Source of the DNA: Bradyrhizobium sp. YR681
Lineage (GTDB): Bacteria > Pseudomonadota > Alphaproteobacteria > Rhizobiales > Xanthobacteraceae
Length of the DNA stretch: 64,000 bases
NCBI RefSeq assembly: GCF_000282615.1
Contig: NZ_AKIY01000328.1
Coordinates: 37,191 to 101,190, forward strand
Direction of reading: 5' to 3'
Of the stretch, positions 53,448 to 61,308 are shown one piece after another. The stretch's first letter is position 1. The number at the start of each line of letters is the position of its first letter. Position numbers and translations under genes: made by a program. The notes under the pieces are model-generated. The model made no database searches, was not told the DNA's origin, and worked only from the letters and a program-made list of their open reading frames with translations.

Positions 53448-54338
53448 CTAGGCTGCGGGTTTCATGGCGCGGGCCAGCGCCGAGGCGGCCGCGGCGGGAA
53501 GACCGTCGAGATCGCGCGCGATCACCACGCCGGCGCGATCGAGTGCCTCGACCTTGGCGCCCCAGCTCTCGGCGTAGGAGCCGATCATCGCGGCGGCATG
53601 TCCCATCTTCTTGCCGGCCGGCGCGGTCCGGCCGACCAGCAGCGCCGCAGCCGGCTTTGCGTCCGGTCGCTTTGCATATTCGGCGAGCGCGTATTCTTCC
53701 GAGCCGCCGATCTCGCCGAGATAGATGATGGCGCGTGTCTCCGAATCATCGTGGAACAGCGCGATCGCCTCGGCGGCATTGACGCCGCGCACGGGATCGC
53801 CGCCGATGCCGATGACGCTGGTCTGACCGAGGCCGGCCTGCGACAGTCGGAAGCAGGCCTCATAGGAGAGCGAGCCGCTGCGCGAGATCACGCCGATCGG
53901 GCCGGGCGCGTAGCAGAATGAGGGCATGAAGCCGAGCTTGGCCTTGCCGGGCGAAATCAGGCCGGGCGAGTTCGGTCCGACCAGATGCGCGCTATGCTCG
54001 ATCGCGGCCGCACGCATCTCCATCGCGTCCAGCACTGGCAGGCCGTCGCCGGGATAGGCAATCAGCGGACAGCCGGCCTCGATCGTCTCCAGCACCGCGT
54101 CGAGTGCGACCATGGCCGGAACATAGATCAGCGCCGCATTGGCGTGCGTTTCCCTCATCGCGGCGGCGACGCTCGAAAACACCGGTATGCCCTCGACGGA
54201 CTGGCCGCCGCGCCCCGGCGCCACGCCGGCGACGACCCGCGTGTGGCTCTGCGCGAGATCCTTGACCGAGAACGTCCCGAACTTGCCGGTAATACCGACG
54301 ATCAACAGGCGCGCGTCGGCGTCGAGGAGAATGCTCAT
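53448..54338 (-). CDS. SucD-like CoA ligase alpha subunit (succinate/malate-CoA ligase type)
   Basis: A 296-aa alpha subunit: CoA-binding LIVGITGKFGTFSVKDLAQSHTRVV, LVGPNSPGLISPGKAKLGFMP, VISRSGSLSYEACFRLSQAGLGQTSVIGIGGDPVRG and the phosphohistidine site KKMGHAAAMIG near residue 246. The ATG overlaps the beta-subunit stop. Succinate and malate thiokinases cannot be told apart by eye; the CitE-type lyase nearby favours a malate- or citramalate-like acid. Confidence 0.9.
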   Translation of the reverse strand: MSILLDADARLLIVGITGKFGTFSVKDLAQSHTRVVAGVAPGRGGQSVEGIPVFSSVAAAMRETHANAALIYVPAMVALDAVLETIEAGCPLIAYPGDGLPVLDAMEMRAAAIEHSAHLVGPNSPGLISPGKAKLGFMPSFCYAPGPIGVISRSGSLSYEACFRLSQAGLGQTSVIGIGGDPVRGVNAAEAIALFHDDSETRAIIYLGEIGGSEEYALAEYAKRPDAKPAAALLVGRTAPAGKKMGHAAAMIGSYAESWGAKVEALDRAGVVIARDLDGLPAAAASALARAMKPAA

Positions 54339-55462
54339 GACCGCGTTCCCGCAACCTTCTTCACGATGTCGGCGACGGCGATCTCCAGCGTCGCATGGTT
54401 CCGGTGGCCGGCCTCGCCGAGAATGGTCGTCGCCAGATCGCTGCGCGTGCCGTTGAGGCGGAGCGTCACCGGCTTCGAGGAAACTCGCTTCGCCAGAAGC
54501 TCGACGAGGGTCTTGGCCACACGATCGGTATGCAGCCCGCCGCCGAACATGCTGACCAAAATGCCCTTCACGTTCGGCGCGCGATCCAGCAGATCGAAGG
54601 CAAGCCCGAATCCCGCCGGCGTCGGATTTCCGCTCACGTCGAGGAAGCAGGCCGGCTGCGCGCCGGCGCCGTCGATCGCGTCCATCGCGGCCATCGTCAT
54701 GCCGGCGCCGCCGGAGATCAGGCCGATCTCGCCATCGAGCCAGACCAGCATCAGATTGGCCTCTTCGCACAGCCTGATCTCGCGCGCGGCCTTGTCGCGC
54801 GCAGCCGCAATGGTCGCAGCGGTCGCCGTCTTGCGGAAGGCGGCCGCTTCGTCGAGGACGATCTTGGCGTCCGCCGCGATCAACGCGCCATCGCTGGAGA
54901 CGACCAGCGGATTGATCTCGACCGTCGTGCATTCGTTGGCCTGCGCGACCTCGAGCAGGCGCCTCGCCGTGGAAATCACGCGTTCGCGCACCTTGGCATC
55001 GCTCTCGACCGGTTCGAGCAGCGCGCGAAGCACATGGGCGCGGAAATTGCGGGCGAGCCCGACGGGATAGCTCAACGGCGGCGGGCCATCCTCGATATTG
55101 ATGCCGCCGCGCGGCGAATAGAGCACGTTGAAGCCGCCGACGCGGCTGTCGATCGCGACCGCCAGATACAGTTCGCGCGCGATGTCGAGCCAGCTCTCGA
55201 CCAGCACCGAGGACGGCGCCTCGCCGCCGAACCGCATCGCCATGATCGCGCCGAAAGCTTGCTCGAGCTCGGCGCCGGAGCCGGCTTTTCGGATTCCCCC
55301 CGCCTTGCCGCGACCGCCGGCGGCCACCTGGGCTTTCACGGCAACGGGCAGCGCGATGCGACAGGCCCTGACCTCGTCGAGCGAGCTCAATTCCTGACTT
55401 GATGGCGTGGCGATGGCGGCGGCTTGCAGGAGCGCCTTGCCTTGCGCTTCGGTGATCAACAT
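54335..55462 (-). CDS. SucC-like CoA ligase beta subunit
   Basis: A 375-aa ATP-grasp beta subunit: early VAVKAQVAAGGRGKAGGIR near residue 41, CTTVEINPLVV near 180, ISGGAGMTMAAMDAI and FGGGLHTDRVAKTLVE. It is slightly shorter than succinyl-CoA synthetase beta. The chosen ATG (MLITEAQGK) is where family similarity begins; no Shine-Dalgarno is visible and an ATGCAT dyad lies three bases upstream, so translation may be leaderless. Frames starting further upstream read through the dyad. First gene of the operon that runs to the SsuABC-type transporter. Confidence 0.88.
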   Translation of the reverse strand: MLITEAQGKALLQAAAIATPSSQELSSLDEVRACRIALPVAVKAQVAAGGRGKAGGIRKAGSGAELEQAFGAIMAMRFGGEAPSSVLVESWLDIARELYLAVAIDSRVGGFNVLYSPRGGINIEDGPPPLSYPVGLARNFRAHVLRALLEPVESDAKVRERVISTARRLLEVAQANECTTVEINPLVVSSDGALIAADAKIVLDEAAAFRKTATAATIAAARDKAAREIRLCEEANLMLVWLDGEIGLISGGAGMTMAAMDAIDGAGAQPACFLDVSGNPTPAGFGLAFDLLDRAPNVKGILVSMFGGGLHTDRVAKTLVELLAKRVSSKPVTLRLNGTRSDLATTILGEAGHRNHATLEIAVADIVKKVAGTRS

Positions 55463-55464
55463 AA

Positions 55465-55496
55465 ATGCATAATGCATTATCAAAGGGATGAGTCAA
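55465..55496 (-). promoter_or_regulatory. promoter and GntR-type operator of the sucCD-like operon
   Basis: The dyad ATGCATAATGCAT covers 55465-55477. On the minus strand TTGACT (55496-55491), a 16-base spacer and CATTAT (55474-55469) form a promoter-like pair, and transcription seven bases after the -10 would begin at the A of the ATG (55462). The dyad covers the -10. A further half-site (ATAATGCATT) is at 55599-55608. Inferred, not tested. Confidence 0.55.
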
Positions 55497-55749
55497 TCTC
55501 CTCGCTTCGTGCGGCTACCGCTATTCGAGGTCAATTTCAGCGAATATCGATGGAAATTTGCCTTTGGTGTCCGAATTCAGCGCTCTCGACTAACAGGATA
55601 ATGCATTTTTTTACCGCGGCGTCCGTCGACCGGATGCCCCGGCGCCCGAAAAATCATTAAGCAGGATCGGGCAAAACCTGGCCGCTTTGGGAAAGACGCC
55701 GGATCGGCATCGCGCCTAACACCTGCCCGCACGCGCGAGAAAGTCCGCC

Positions 55750-56676
55750 ATGTCCGAGAGCCCGAAAGGCACCGCAACGCCCGCCTCCATCGTCGACGCG
55801 CTCAAAGCGGTTGCCGGCAATCCGCCAAAGGTGCGCGCGAGCTTCGCCAAAGGCTGGTGCGTTCGCGGCACCTACGCCCCGTCGGATCGGGCGGCGGAAG
55901 TGACGAAATCGCAGAGCTTCACAAGACCATCGCGTGTGCTGGCGCGCTTTGCGGTGGGCGGCGGCAACCCTGACGTGGCCGACACCAACAATCTGGTGCT
56001 GCGCGGTTTCAGCTTCAAGCTCGGCGAGGAGGATCATCGATCCGATATTCTCGTGGAGAGCGCGCCGGTGCATTTCGCGCGAACGCTCGACCAGATGCAG
56101 GCCTTCCTCGAAGCGCGCATCCCCGGGCCGGATGGCAAGCCTGATATCGCGAAGGTCAAGGCGTTTTCCGCAGCCAATCCCGAAACGCTCAATCAGGCGA
56201 ACTACATCGCCGCGCGTCCGCTGCCCGGAAGCTTAGCCGGCACGACCTATTGGGGCGTGCATGCCTTCCCGGCAACGAACGAGCAAGGTGAGACGCGCTT
56301 CATCAAGTTCAAGATCGTCCCGGCCGGCGGCGAGATTACGCTGGGCGAGAACGAAGCGAAGGGCCAGCCGGCCAACTTCCTGCACGGCGAGCTGAGCCGG
56401 CGGATCACCGCGGGCCATGTCCGCTTCAACGTGATGGCCCTGCTCGATCGCCCCGGCGATCCCACCATGGACGTGACCACGCGCTGGCCGGACGAGGACA
56501 GCCGCGAACAGGTGCGCCTCGGCACGATCGTGATTACCGGCTTCGAGCCCGACCAGGCCTGCGACGCCTCCATCTTCAACCCGGCCAATCTCGCCGACGG
56601 CATCGGTCACCCGCCCGACGAGATCTTTGCTGCGCGCCGCGCCGCCTACACCATCTCACTCGCCAAGCGCCGCTAG
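55750..56676 (+). CDS. catalase-related (SrpA-like) protein, distal His replaced by Phe
   Basis: A 308-aa small haem-catalase-fold protein. The region RASFAKGWCVRGTYAPS aligns with the HAKG motif of catalases, but the catalytic distal His is Phe (F32). RVLARFAVGGGNPDVADTNNLVLRGFSF follows, and the proximal-side FNPANLADGIGHPP...RRAAY with the haem-ligand Tyr is kept near the end. No signal peptide. It may be a peroxidase with altered chemistry or a haem-binding protein. Its divergence from the sucCD-like operon leaves 287 bases between. Confidence 0.85.
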   Translation: MSESPKGTATPASIVDALKAVAGNPPKVRASFAKGWCVRGTYAPSDRAAEVTKSQSFTRPSRVLARFAVGGGNPDVADTNNLVLRGFSFKLGEEDHRSDILVESAPVHFARTLDQMQAFLEARIPGPDGKPDIAKVKAFSAANPETLNQANYIAARPLPGSLAGTTYWGVHAFPATNEQGETRFIKFKIVPAGGEITLGENEAKGQPANFLHGELSRRITAGHVRFNVMALLDRPGDPTMDVTTRWPDEDSREQVRLGTIVITGFEPDQACDASIFNPANLADGIGHPPDEIFAARRAAYTISLAKRR

Positions 56677-56694
56677 AAATGCAACCGCCGAGGC

Positions 56695-57627
56695 TTAGGC
56701 GCAGCGGCTCGATGCGCCGAGCGCCTCGCGGCGCCAGACGGCCGGGCTGACGCCGACGACCGAGGAAAACACCCGCGTGAAGTGGCTCTGGTTGGCGAAG
56801 CCGGCCGACATCGCGATCTCCGATAGCGGCAAATCGCGGACGCTCATCAACTGCTTGGCGGCCTTTACGCGCTGATGCAGCAGCCATTGGTGCGGCGGCA
56901 GGCCGACGGAGATGCGGAACGCGCGCGAGAAGTGGCTGACCGAGAGGTCGAGCTCGGCCGCGACTTTTTGCAGCGAGAGCTTCCCGCCGAGATCCGACTC
57001 CAGCCGTTCGCAGGCGCGCTTGGCCTGCCATGGCGCAAGACCTCCCCGCGCGGGAGCGGATGCACGCTGAAGCCCGCCATAGCTCTGGGCGACATGAGCG
57101 GTGAGCCCGAGCATCATGTGGTCGATGAAGAGCTGGTTGGCCTCGTTCGGCCTGCGCAGCCCCTCCTGCAACGACGCACCGATGTGACGAATGATTTCGT
57201 CGTCATGGCCGACGCCGGTCCGGCAGTCGAGCTCGTCGATCTGCGGCGCGTTGCTCTGTTCGGCGATGCTGTCGAGGGCCGAACGCGGAATGTAGAAGAA
57301 CAGCGAGTGGAACGGCTTGTCGATCACGTAGCGCGGATCACGCTTGAGGTCGTAGAGATAGGTCGCCCCCGCGCGAACGTCCGCCTTCATGACCGATTTG
57401 CCACTCTCCCAGAGCTCGCAGTCCGGGTAGTCGTGCAGCTTCAGGCTGACGAGAAAGGCATCTTCAGCGGCCAGCGAACCGGACAGGCCGGGCACCGGGT
57501 GGTCGTTGCGGGTTTCGGTGACCGCGAGTTCGGCACTGCGCAGCGAACGGGCGACCAGCGCGGGCGGCGCATCCTCCAACCGCAGGAATTGCCCGAGCCT
57601 CTGTCCGTAGGCGCCTGCCTGTGTCAT
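56695..57627 (-). CDS. AraC family transcriptional regulator
   Basis: A 310-aa regulator. The C-terminal 100 residues hold two helix-turn-helix units (LSLQKVAAELDLSVSHFSRAFRISVGLPPHQWLLHQRVKAAKQLM and LSEIAMSAGFANQSHFTRVFSSVVGVSPAVWR). The N-terminal 200 residues have no recognised ligand domain. It converges with the catalase-related gene with an 18-base gap; target genes are not evident. Confidence 0.9.
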   Translation of the reverse strand: MTQAGAYGQRLGQFLRLEDAPPALVARSLRSAELAVTETRNDHPVPGLSGSLAAEDAFLVSLKLHDYPDCELWESGKSVMKADVRAGATYLYDLKRDPRYVIDKPFHSLFFYIPRSALDSIAEQSNAPQIDELDCRTGVGHDDEIIRHIGASLQEGLRRPNEANQLFIDHMMLGLTAHVAQSYGGLQRASAPARGGLAPWQAKRACERLESDLGGKLSLQKVAAELDLSVSHFSRAFRISVGLPPHQWLLHQRVKAAKQLMSVRDLPLSEIAMSAGFANQSHFTRVFSSVVGVSPAVWRREALGASSRCA

Positions 57628-57798
57628 CCGGATAGTCCTTCTGTGGAAGCTGACGTGCAGGCCACAGTGTCCCGCAGATTGCAGGACGCATTATCGGACA
57701 TCCGCCGATATCTGTCCACGCGCGCTCACGCGAAGGTCATCACGCATTTTCACAAATGCACGAACAATGCCGCAATTTCCCGTGCCGGCCTGGTATCG

Positions 57799-60312
57799 CT
57801 AGAACGAGGTGCCACCTCCGAACCTGAACTCCTGGACGTTGTCATATTTGCCCTTCGTCAGCGGCACGGCATAGTCGAAGCGCAGCGGCCCGAACGGGGA
57901 GGCCCAGATCAGGCCGACGCCGACCGACGAGCGCACCACGTTGCCGTCGTCATATTGCAGTCCGCAGGTCGGACAAGCCTTGGTGTTGACCTCACCCGTG
58001 GCCGCCCACGAGGTTGGCCCCTGGTAGCCCCAGAGCGAGCCGGCGTCGGCGTAGACCGCGCCCTTCAGGCCAACCTCCTTGGGCAGGAACCAGAACGGCA
58101 TCTGCAACTCCATCGACGCGCCCCAATATTTGGTGCCGCCGAGCGAATCGCCGGTCGAACCGTAATTGAGGTAGGTGATGTCGCGCGGACCGATGCCGTT
58201 CGAGGCGAAGCCGCGCACGAGGTTAGGCCCCATCTGGAAATGGTCCAGCATGCGCAGATCGTCGTTGCCGATCTTGTTGAGGATGCCGCTCTGAAGGTGG
58301 ATCACGCTGACGATCTCGGACACCAGCGGGGTGTAGTACTTGGTGTCCATCGCGGTCTTCAGATAAGTGACGTTGCCGCCGACGCCGGCGAAATCCTGCT
58401 TGAAGTCGACCAGCAGACCGTCGGTGGGGTTCTTGTTGTTGTCGAGCGTGTTGTAGTTCAGCGTGTAGCCGATCGCCGAGGTCCAGGTCGCGCCGCTCGC
58501 CAGCTCCTTCCGAACCGGCAGGCTGGATTCGCCGTCGCCATAGCAGCCGTAGCCATAGACCCCTGAGCTCGTGGAATTGGTCGGGTCCACACCGCCCAGC
58601 ACGCTCTGAACGTAGGCAGGCGTCGGGTTGAAGGCCAGCGATGCGTTAGACGCGTTGTTGTTGCAGTTGTTGTAGGCGCTGGCGAGCGTGATGCTCTGCT
58701 GATAGAGCGAATAGCGCAGCTGCAGCGACAGATCCTCGCGCAGCGCAAAGCCCAAGCGCGGGGAGAAGCCCAGCGTCGTCACGCCGTAGCTCGTATAGCT
58801 GTTCGACTTCTGCTGCTTCCAATAGGTGTCGAACCCGAGCGCCAACCGGTAGTCGAGCAAGTAAGGCTCGACGAAAGACAGCGAGATGCCGCGCGAATAC
58901 TGCCCGTAGCTCACCGACGCCTTGGCATAAAGGCCTCGGCCCAGCAGGTTGCGCTCGGAGACCGAGACTTCCGCCAACGCGCCATCGCTGGTGGAGTAAC
59001 CGCCCGAGATCGAGAAGTCGCCGGTCGACTTCTCTTCCATGTCGACGATCAGGATGACCCGATCGCTCGAGGAACCGGGCTCCGTCACGATCTTCACGCT
59101 CTTGAAGTAGTCGAGGTTCTTCAACCGCCGCTCGGCCCTGTCGACCAGCGCGCGGTTGTAGGCATCGCCTTCCGAGATGTCGAATTCGCGGCGAATCACG
59201 TAGTCGCGCGTGCGGGTGTTGCCGCGCAGATTGATGCGCTCGATATAGGTGCGCGGCCCCTCGTCGACGTTGAATACCACCGACACGGTGTGCGACTCGA
59301 AATTGCGGTCGCCGCTCGGCCGTACCACGGCAAAGGCGTAACCGCGGCGCGAGGCCTCGATCTGCATCTCCTCGACCGACTTCTCGACCGCCTCCACGTT
59401 GTAGAGCGAACCGACACCGACACGCGAATAGGAGCGCATCGAGCCCGCGTCGAAATTGGCAATGCCGGAGCGGAAGTCGACCGAACCAACGCGGTATTGC
59501 TGACCCTCCTCGATCTTGAAGGTGACGAGGAAGCCCTTCTTGTCCGGATCGTATTCGGTGAGCGCGGCCACGACCTGGACGTCGGCGAACCCGTTCTTGA
59601 GGTAGAAGCGGCGGATCAGGTCGCGGTCGGCCTCGACGCGGTCGGGGTCGTAGATGTCGTTGTTGCCGAGGAAGCTCAGCAAATTGCTCTCATGGGTCTT
59701 GATGATGTCGCGCAGGCGCGCGGCCGAGTAGGCGCTGTTGCCGATGAACTCGACCGACTTGACCGAGGTTTTGGCGCCCTCCTCGACCGTGAAGATCAGA
59801 TCGACGCGGCTGCTCGGCTGCTCGATGATTTCGGGCGTAACGCGCACATCGTAGCGGCCGGACCGGCGATAGATCTCGGCGATGCGCAACGTGTCGGACT
59901 GCACCAGCGCCCGCGAGAAGGTCCCGCGCGGCTTGGACTGGATCTCGGCCGAGAGCTGCTCGTCCTTAATCTTCTTGTTGCCCTCGAAGGCGATGCGGCC
60001 GATCACGGCATTTTCCACCACCGACACCACGATGCGGCCGCCGGCCTGGTTGATCTTCACGTCCTGAAACAGGCCGGTCCCGATCAGCGCCTTGAGACCC
60101 TCATCGATCGCGGGCTGATCGAGGCGCCCGCCGGGGCCGGGCCTGAAATAGGAGCGGACCGTCTCGGCCTCGACGCGGCGATTGCCCTCGACGACGATCG
60201 TCTCCACGACTTGCGCGGCCGCCGGCTGCGACAGCAGCACGACGGGAACTGAACTCGCAATCAATACGCCGCTCATCACCACCGCGATCAGCCAGGCCCG
60301 CAAAACCGACAT
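57799..60312 (-). CDS. bamA: outer-membrane protein assembly factor BamA (orphan copy)
   Basis: An 837-aa BamA: signal peptide to about residue 34 (QPAAA), five POTRA domains (VETIVVEGNRRV near 36, IAFEGNKKIKDEQL, VKSVEFIGNSAY, a fourth around GSVDFRSGIA, ERINLRGNTRTRDYVIRREFD), then a 16-stranded barrel with loop-6 LVRGFASNGIGPRD and a C-terminal Phe. Two extracellular-loop-like segments are rich in Asn, Gly and Cys. ATG is chosen: GAGG lies six bases before it. The usual neighbours rseP, lpxD and fabZ are absent, so this is probably a second copy. Confidence 0.9.
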   Translation of the reverse strand: MSVLRAWLIAVVMSGVLIASSVPVVLLSQPAAAQVVETIVVEGNRRVEAETVRSYFRPGPGGRLDQPAIDEGLKALIGTGLFQDVKINQAGGRIVVSVVENAVIGRIAFEGNKKIKDEQLSAEIQSKPRGTFSRALVQSDTLRIAEIYRRSGRYDVRVTPEIIEQPSSRVDLIFTVEEGAKTSVKSVEFIGNSAYSAARLRDIIKTHESNLLSFLGNNDIYDPDRVEADRDLIRRFYLKNGFADVQVVAALTEYDPDKKGFLVTFKIEEGQQYRVGSVDFRSGIANFDAGSMRSYSRVGVGSLYNVEAVEKSVEEMQIEASRRGYAFAVVRPSGDRNFESHTVSVVFNVDEGPRTYIERINLRGNTRTRDYVIRREFDISEGDAYNRALVDRAERRLKNLDYFKSVKIVTEPGSSSDRVILIVDMEEKSTGDFSISGGYSTSDGALAEVSVSERNLLGRGLYAKASVSYGQYSRGISLSFVEPYLLDYRLALGFDTYWKQQKSNSYTSYGVTTLGFSPRLGFALREDLSLQLRYSLYQQSITLASAYNNCNNNASNASLAFNPTPAYVQSVLGGVDPTNSTSSGVYGYGCYGDGESSLPVRKELASGATWTSAIGYTLNYNTLDNNKNPTDGLLVDFKQDFAGVGGNVTYLKTAMDTKYYTPLVSEIVSVIHLQSGILNKIGNDDLRMLDHFQMGPNLVRGFASNGIGPRDITYLNYGSTGDSLGGTKYWGASMELQMPFWFLPKEVGLKGAVYADAGSLWGYQGPTSWAATGEVNTKACPTCGLQYDDGNVVRSSVGVGLIWASPFGPLRFDYAVPLTKGKYDNVQEFRFGGGTSF

Positions 60313-60370
60313 TCCACACCTCAAGAGCACCTGACTGCTCTGAAACGAAACGGCTGTGGCCGAGGTGTGG
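60313..60370 (-). promoter_or_regulatory. bamA leader hairpin sequestering the ribosome-binding site
   Basis: On the minus strand CCACACCTC (60370-60362) is perfectly complementary to GAGGTGTGG (60322-60314), which contains the bamA Shine-Dalgarno and ends one base before ATG. An inner hairpin pairs AGAGCA (60341-60336) with TGCTCT (60329-60324) around a 6-base loop. The two stems nest. A weak promoter pair TTGAAC (60404-60399) and CAATAT (60381-60376) with a 17-base spacer would start the RNA near 60369. Translation control is inferred. Confidence 0.55.
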
Positions 60371-60593
60371 CTTTGATATTGCTGTACTGTTTCCGGTCGT
60401 TCAATTTGATTGGCCGGTCAACCGCCGAGCATGTCGATCGCGACGACCGCGCGGCCCGGCAGCGGCGACCGGCCCGCATTGAAGTCGCAGCCCATGCGAT
60501 CCGTCCATGCCCGCGTTCAGCAACATTGCGCAACGGCCGGATTGTTTACAGGCGCTCGAGCCGGTGCGAGACGCCACGAGATCAGGAACTCGC

Positions 60594-60977
60594 ATGGGGT
60601 ACCCGCTGATGAACCCGATTGTCACGACCGGAACGCTGCTTGTCGCCCTCCTCGCTTCGACGCTCACCGCCCATGCCGCCACGGCCGGCAAGCGCGATCC
60701 GTCGCGGACGACGCAGCATTCCGTCTATGAGTACGGTCCTCGCGGCCCCAACCGCTCCTACCAGTCCGGACCGCACACCCGCCTCTATGTCAGCAAGCGC
60801 TCCTGGCTCGACGGAGGAACCGAACTGCTTCCCGGCGAGCGCAAGTTCACCGACTATGCCCTGCCGCCCGGCGCCTCCTTCGCACGCGGCAACAGCGACC
60901 GGCCGCTCGATCGCCAGCCGCTGAGCACCGATTCCGATCTCGGCGGATTCGCACAGAGAATTCCGATCTCCTGGTGA
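60594..60977 (+). CDS. small exported hypothetical protein
   Basis: A 127-aa protein with a signal peptide (TTGTLLVALLASTLTAHA, cleavage near residue 23-24). The mature part is basic and rich in Gly, Pro, Arg, Ser and Tyr (YEYGPRGPNRSYQSGPHTRLYVSKRSWLDGGTE), without cysteines or a known domain. Two ATGs are possible; the first has AGGA six bases upstream. It is divergent from bamA. No function is assigned. Confidence 0.65.
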   Translation: MGYPLMNPIVTTGTLLVALLASTLTAHAATAGKRDPSRTTQHSVYEYGPRGPNRSYQSGPHTRLYVSKRSWLDGGTELLPGERKFTDYALPPGASFARGNSDRPLDRQPLSTDSDLGGFAQRIPISW

Positions 60978-61308
60978 CGGGCTCGCGGCGCGCCGGTCGA
61001 TCGATCCGACGAGCAGCACGGCCCGCAACGCGCCGCCGCACCCGGCGACAATCCGTCGATCGGAACGCCACGATCGCCAGCGAGCAGAGACGATTTCCGC
61101 GTGCGCGCATCTGCCGCACGCGACCTCACGTTTGCAAGCGCGTCTCGAATCATTCCAGGATCGCTCTCCACACGTTCGAGCAATTCTATTCTGCGCCAGT
61201 GGAATTCGAGACGCATCACCCATAGAAGTCCGCATCGTTCGACGCGCGCCAGCACGCAGCTGGCCAGCGTTCGCGTGAATCGGTTGGACGAAATGGGGAT
61301 CATCATCG
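60978..61308. other. 331-base gap before the TonB receptor
   Basis: No credible gene. The gap holds an inverted repeat at 61140-61214 and a GGGGA shortly before the receptor start. No clear Fur, Irr or RirA box is recognised by eye. Confidence 0.5.
61140..61214 (+). repeat. inverted repeat in leader of TonB receptor gene
   Basis: GCGTCTCGAAT (61140-61150) pairs perfectly with ATTCGAGACGC (61204-61214); a three-base bulge and TCCA/TGGA extend the stem by four pairs. The loop is about 42 bases. It lies roughly 95 bases upstream of the receptor start, on a possible leader RNA. Function is inferred only. Confidence 0.5.

Noticed and set aside
53448..55496. Single 682-aa fusion protein across the SucC/SucD-like region
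   Set aside because: The upstream part is the wrong frame of the beta-subunit gene; the alpha subunit starts at 54338 with an ATGA overlap.
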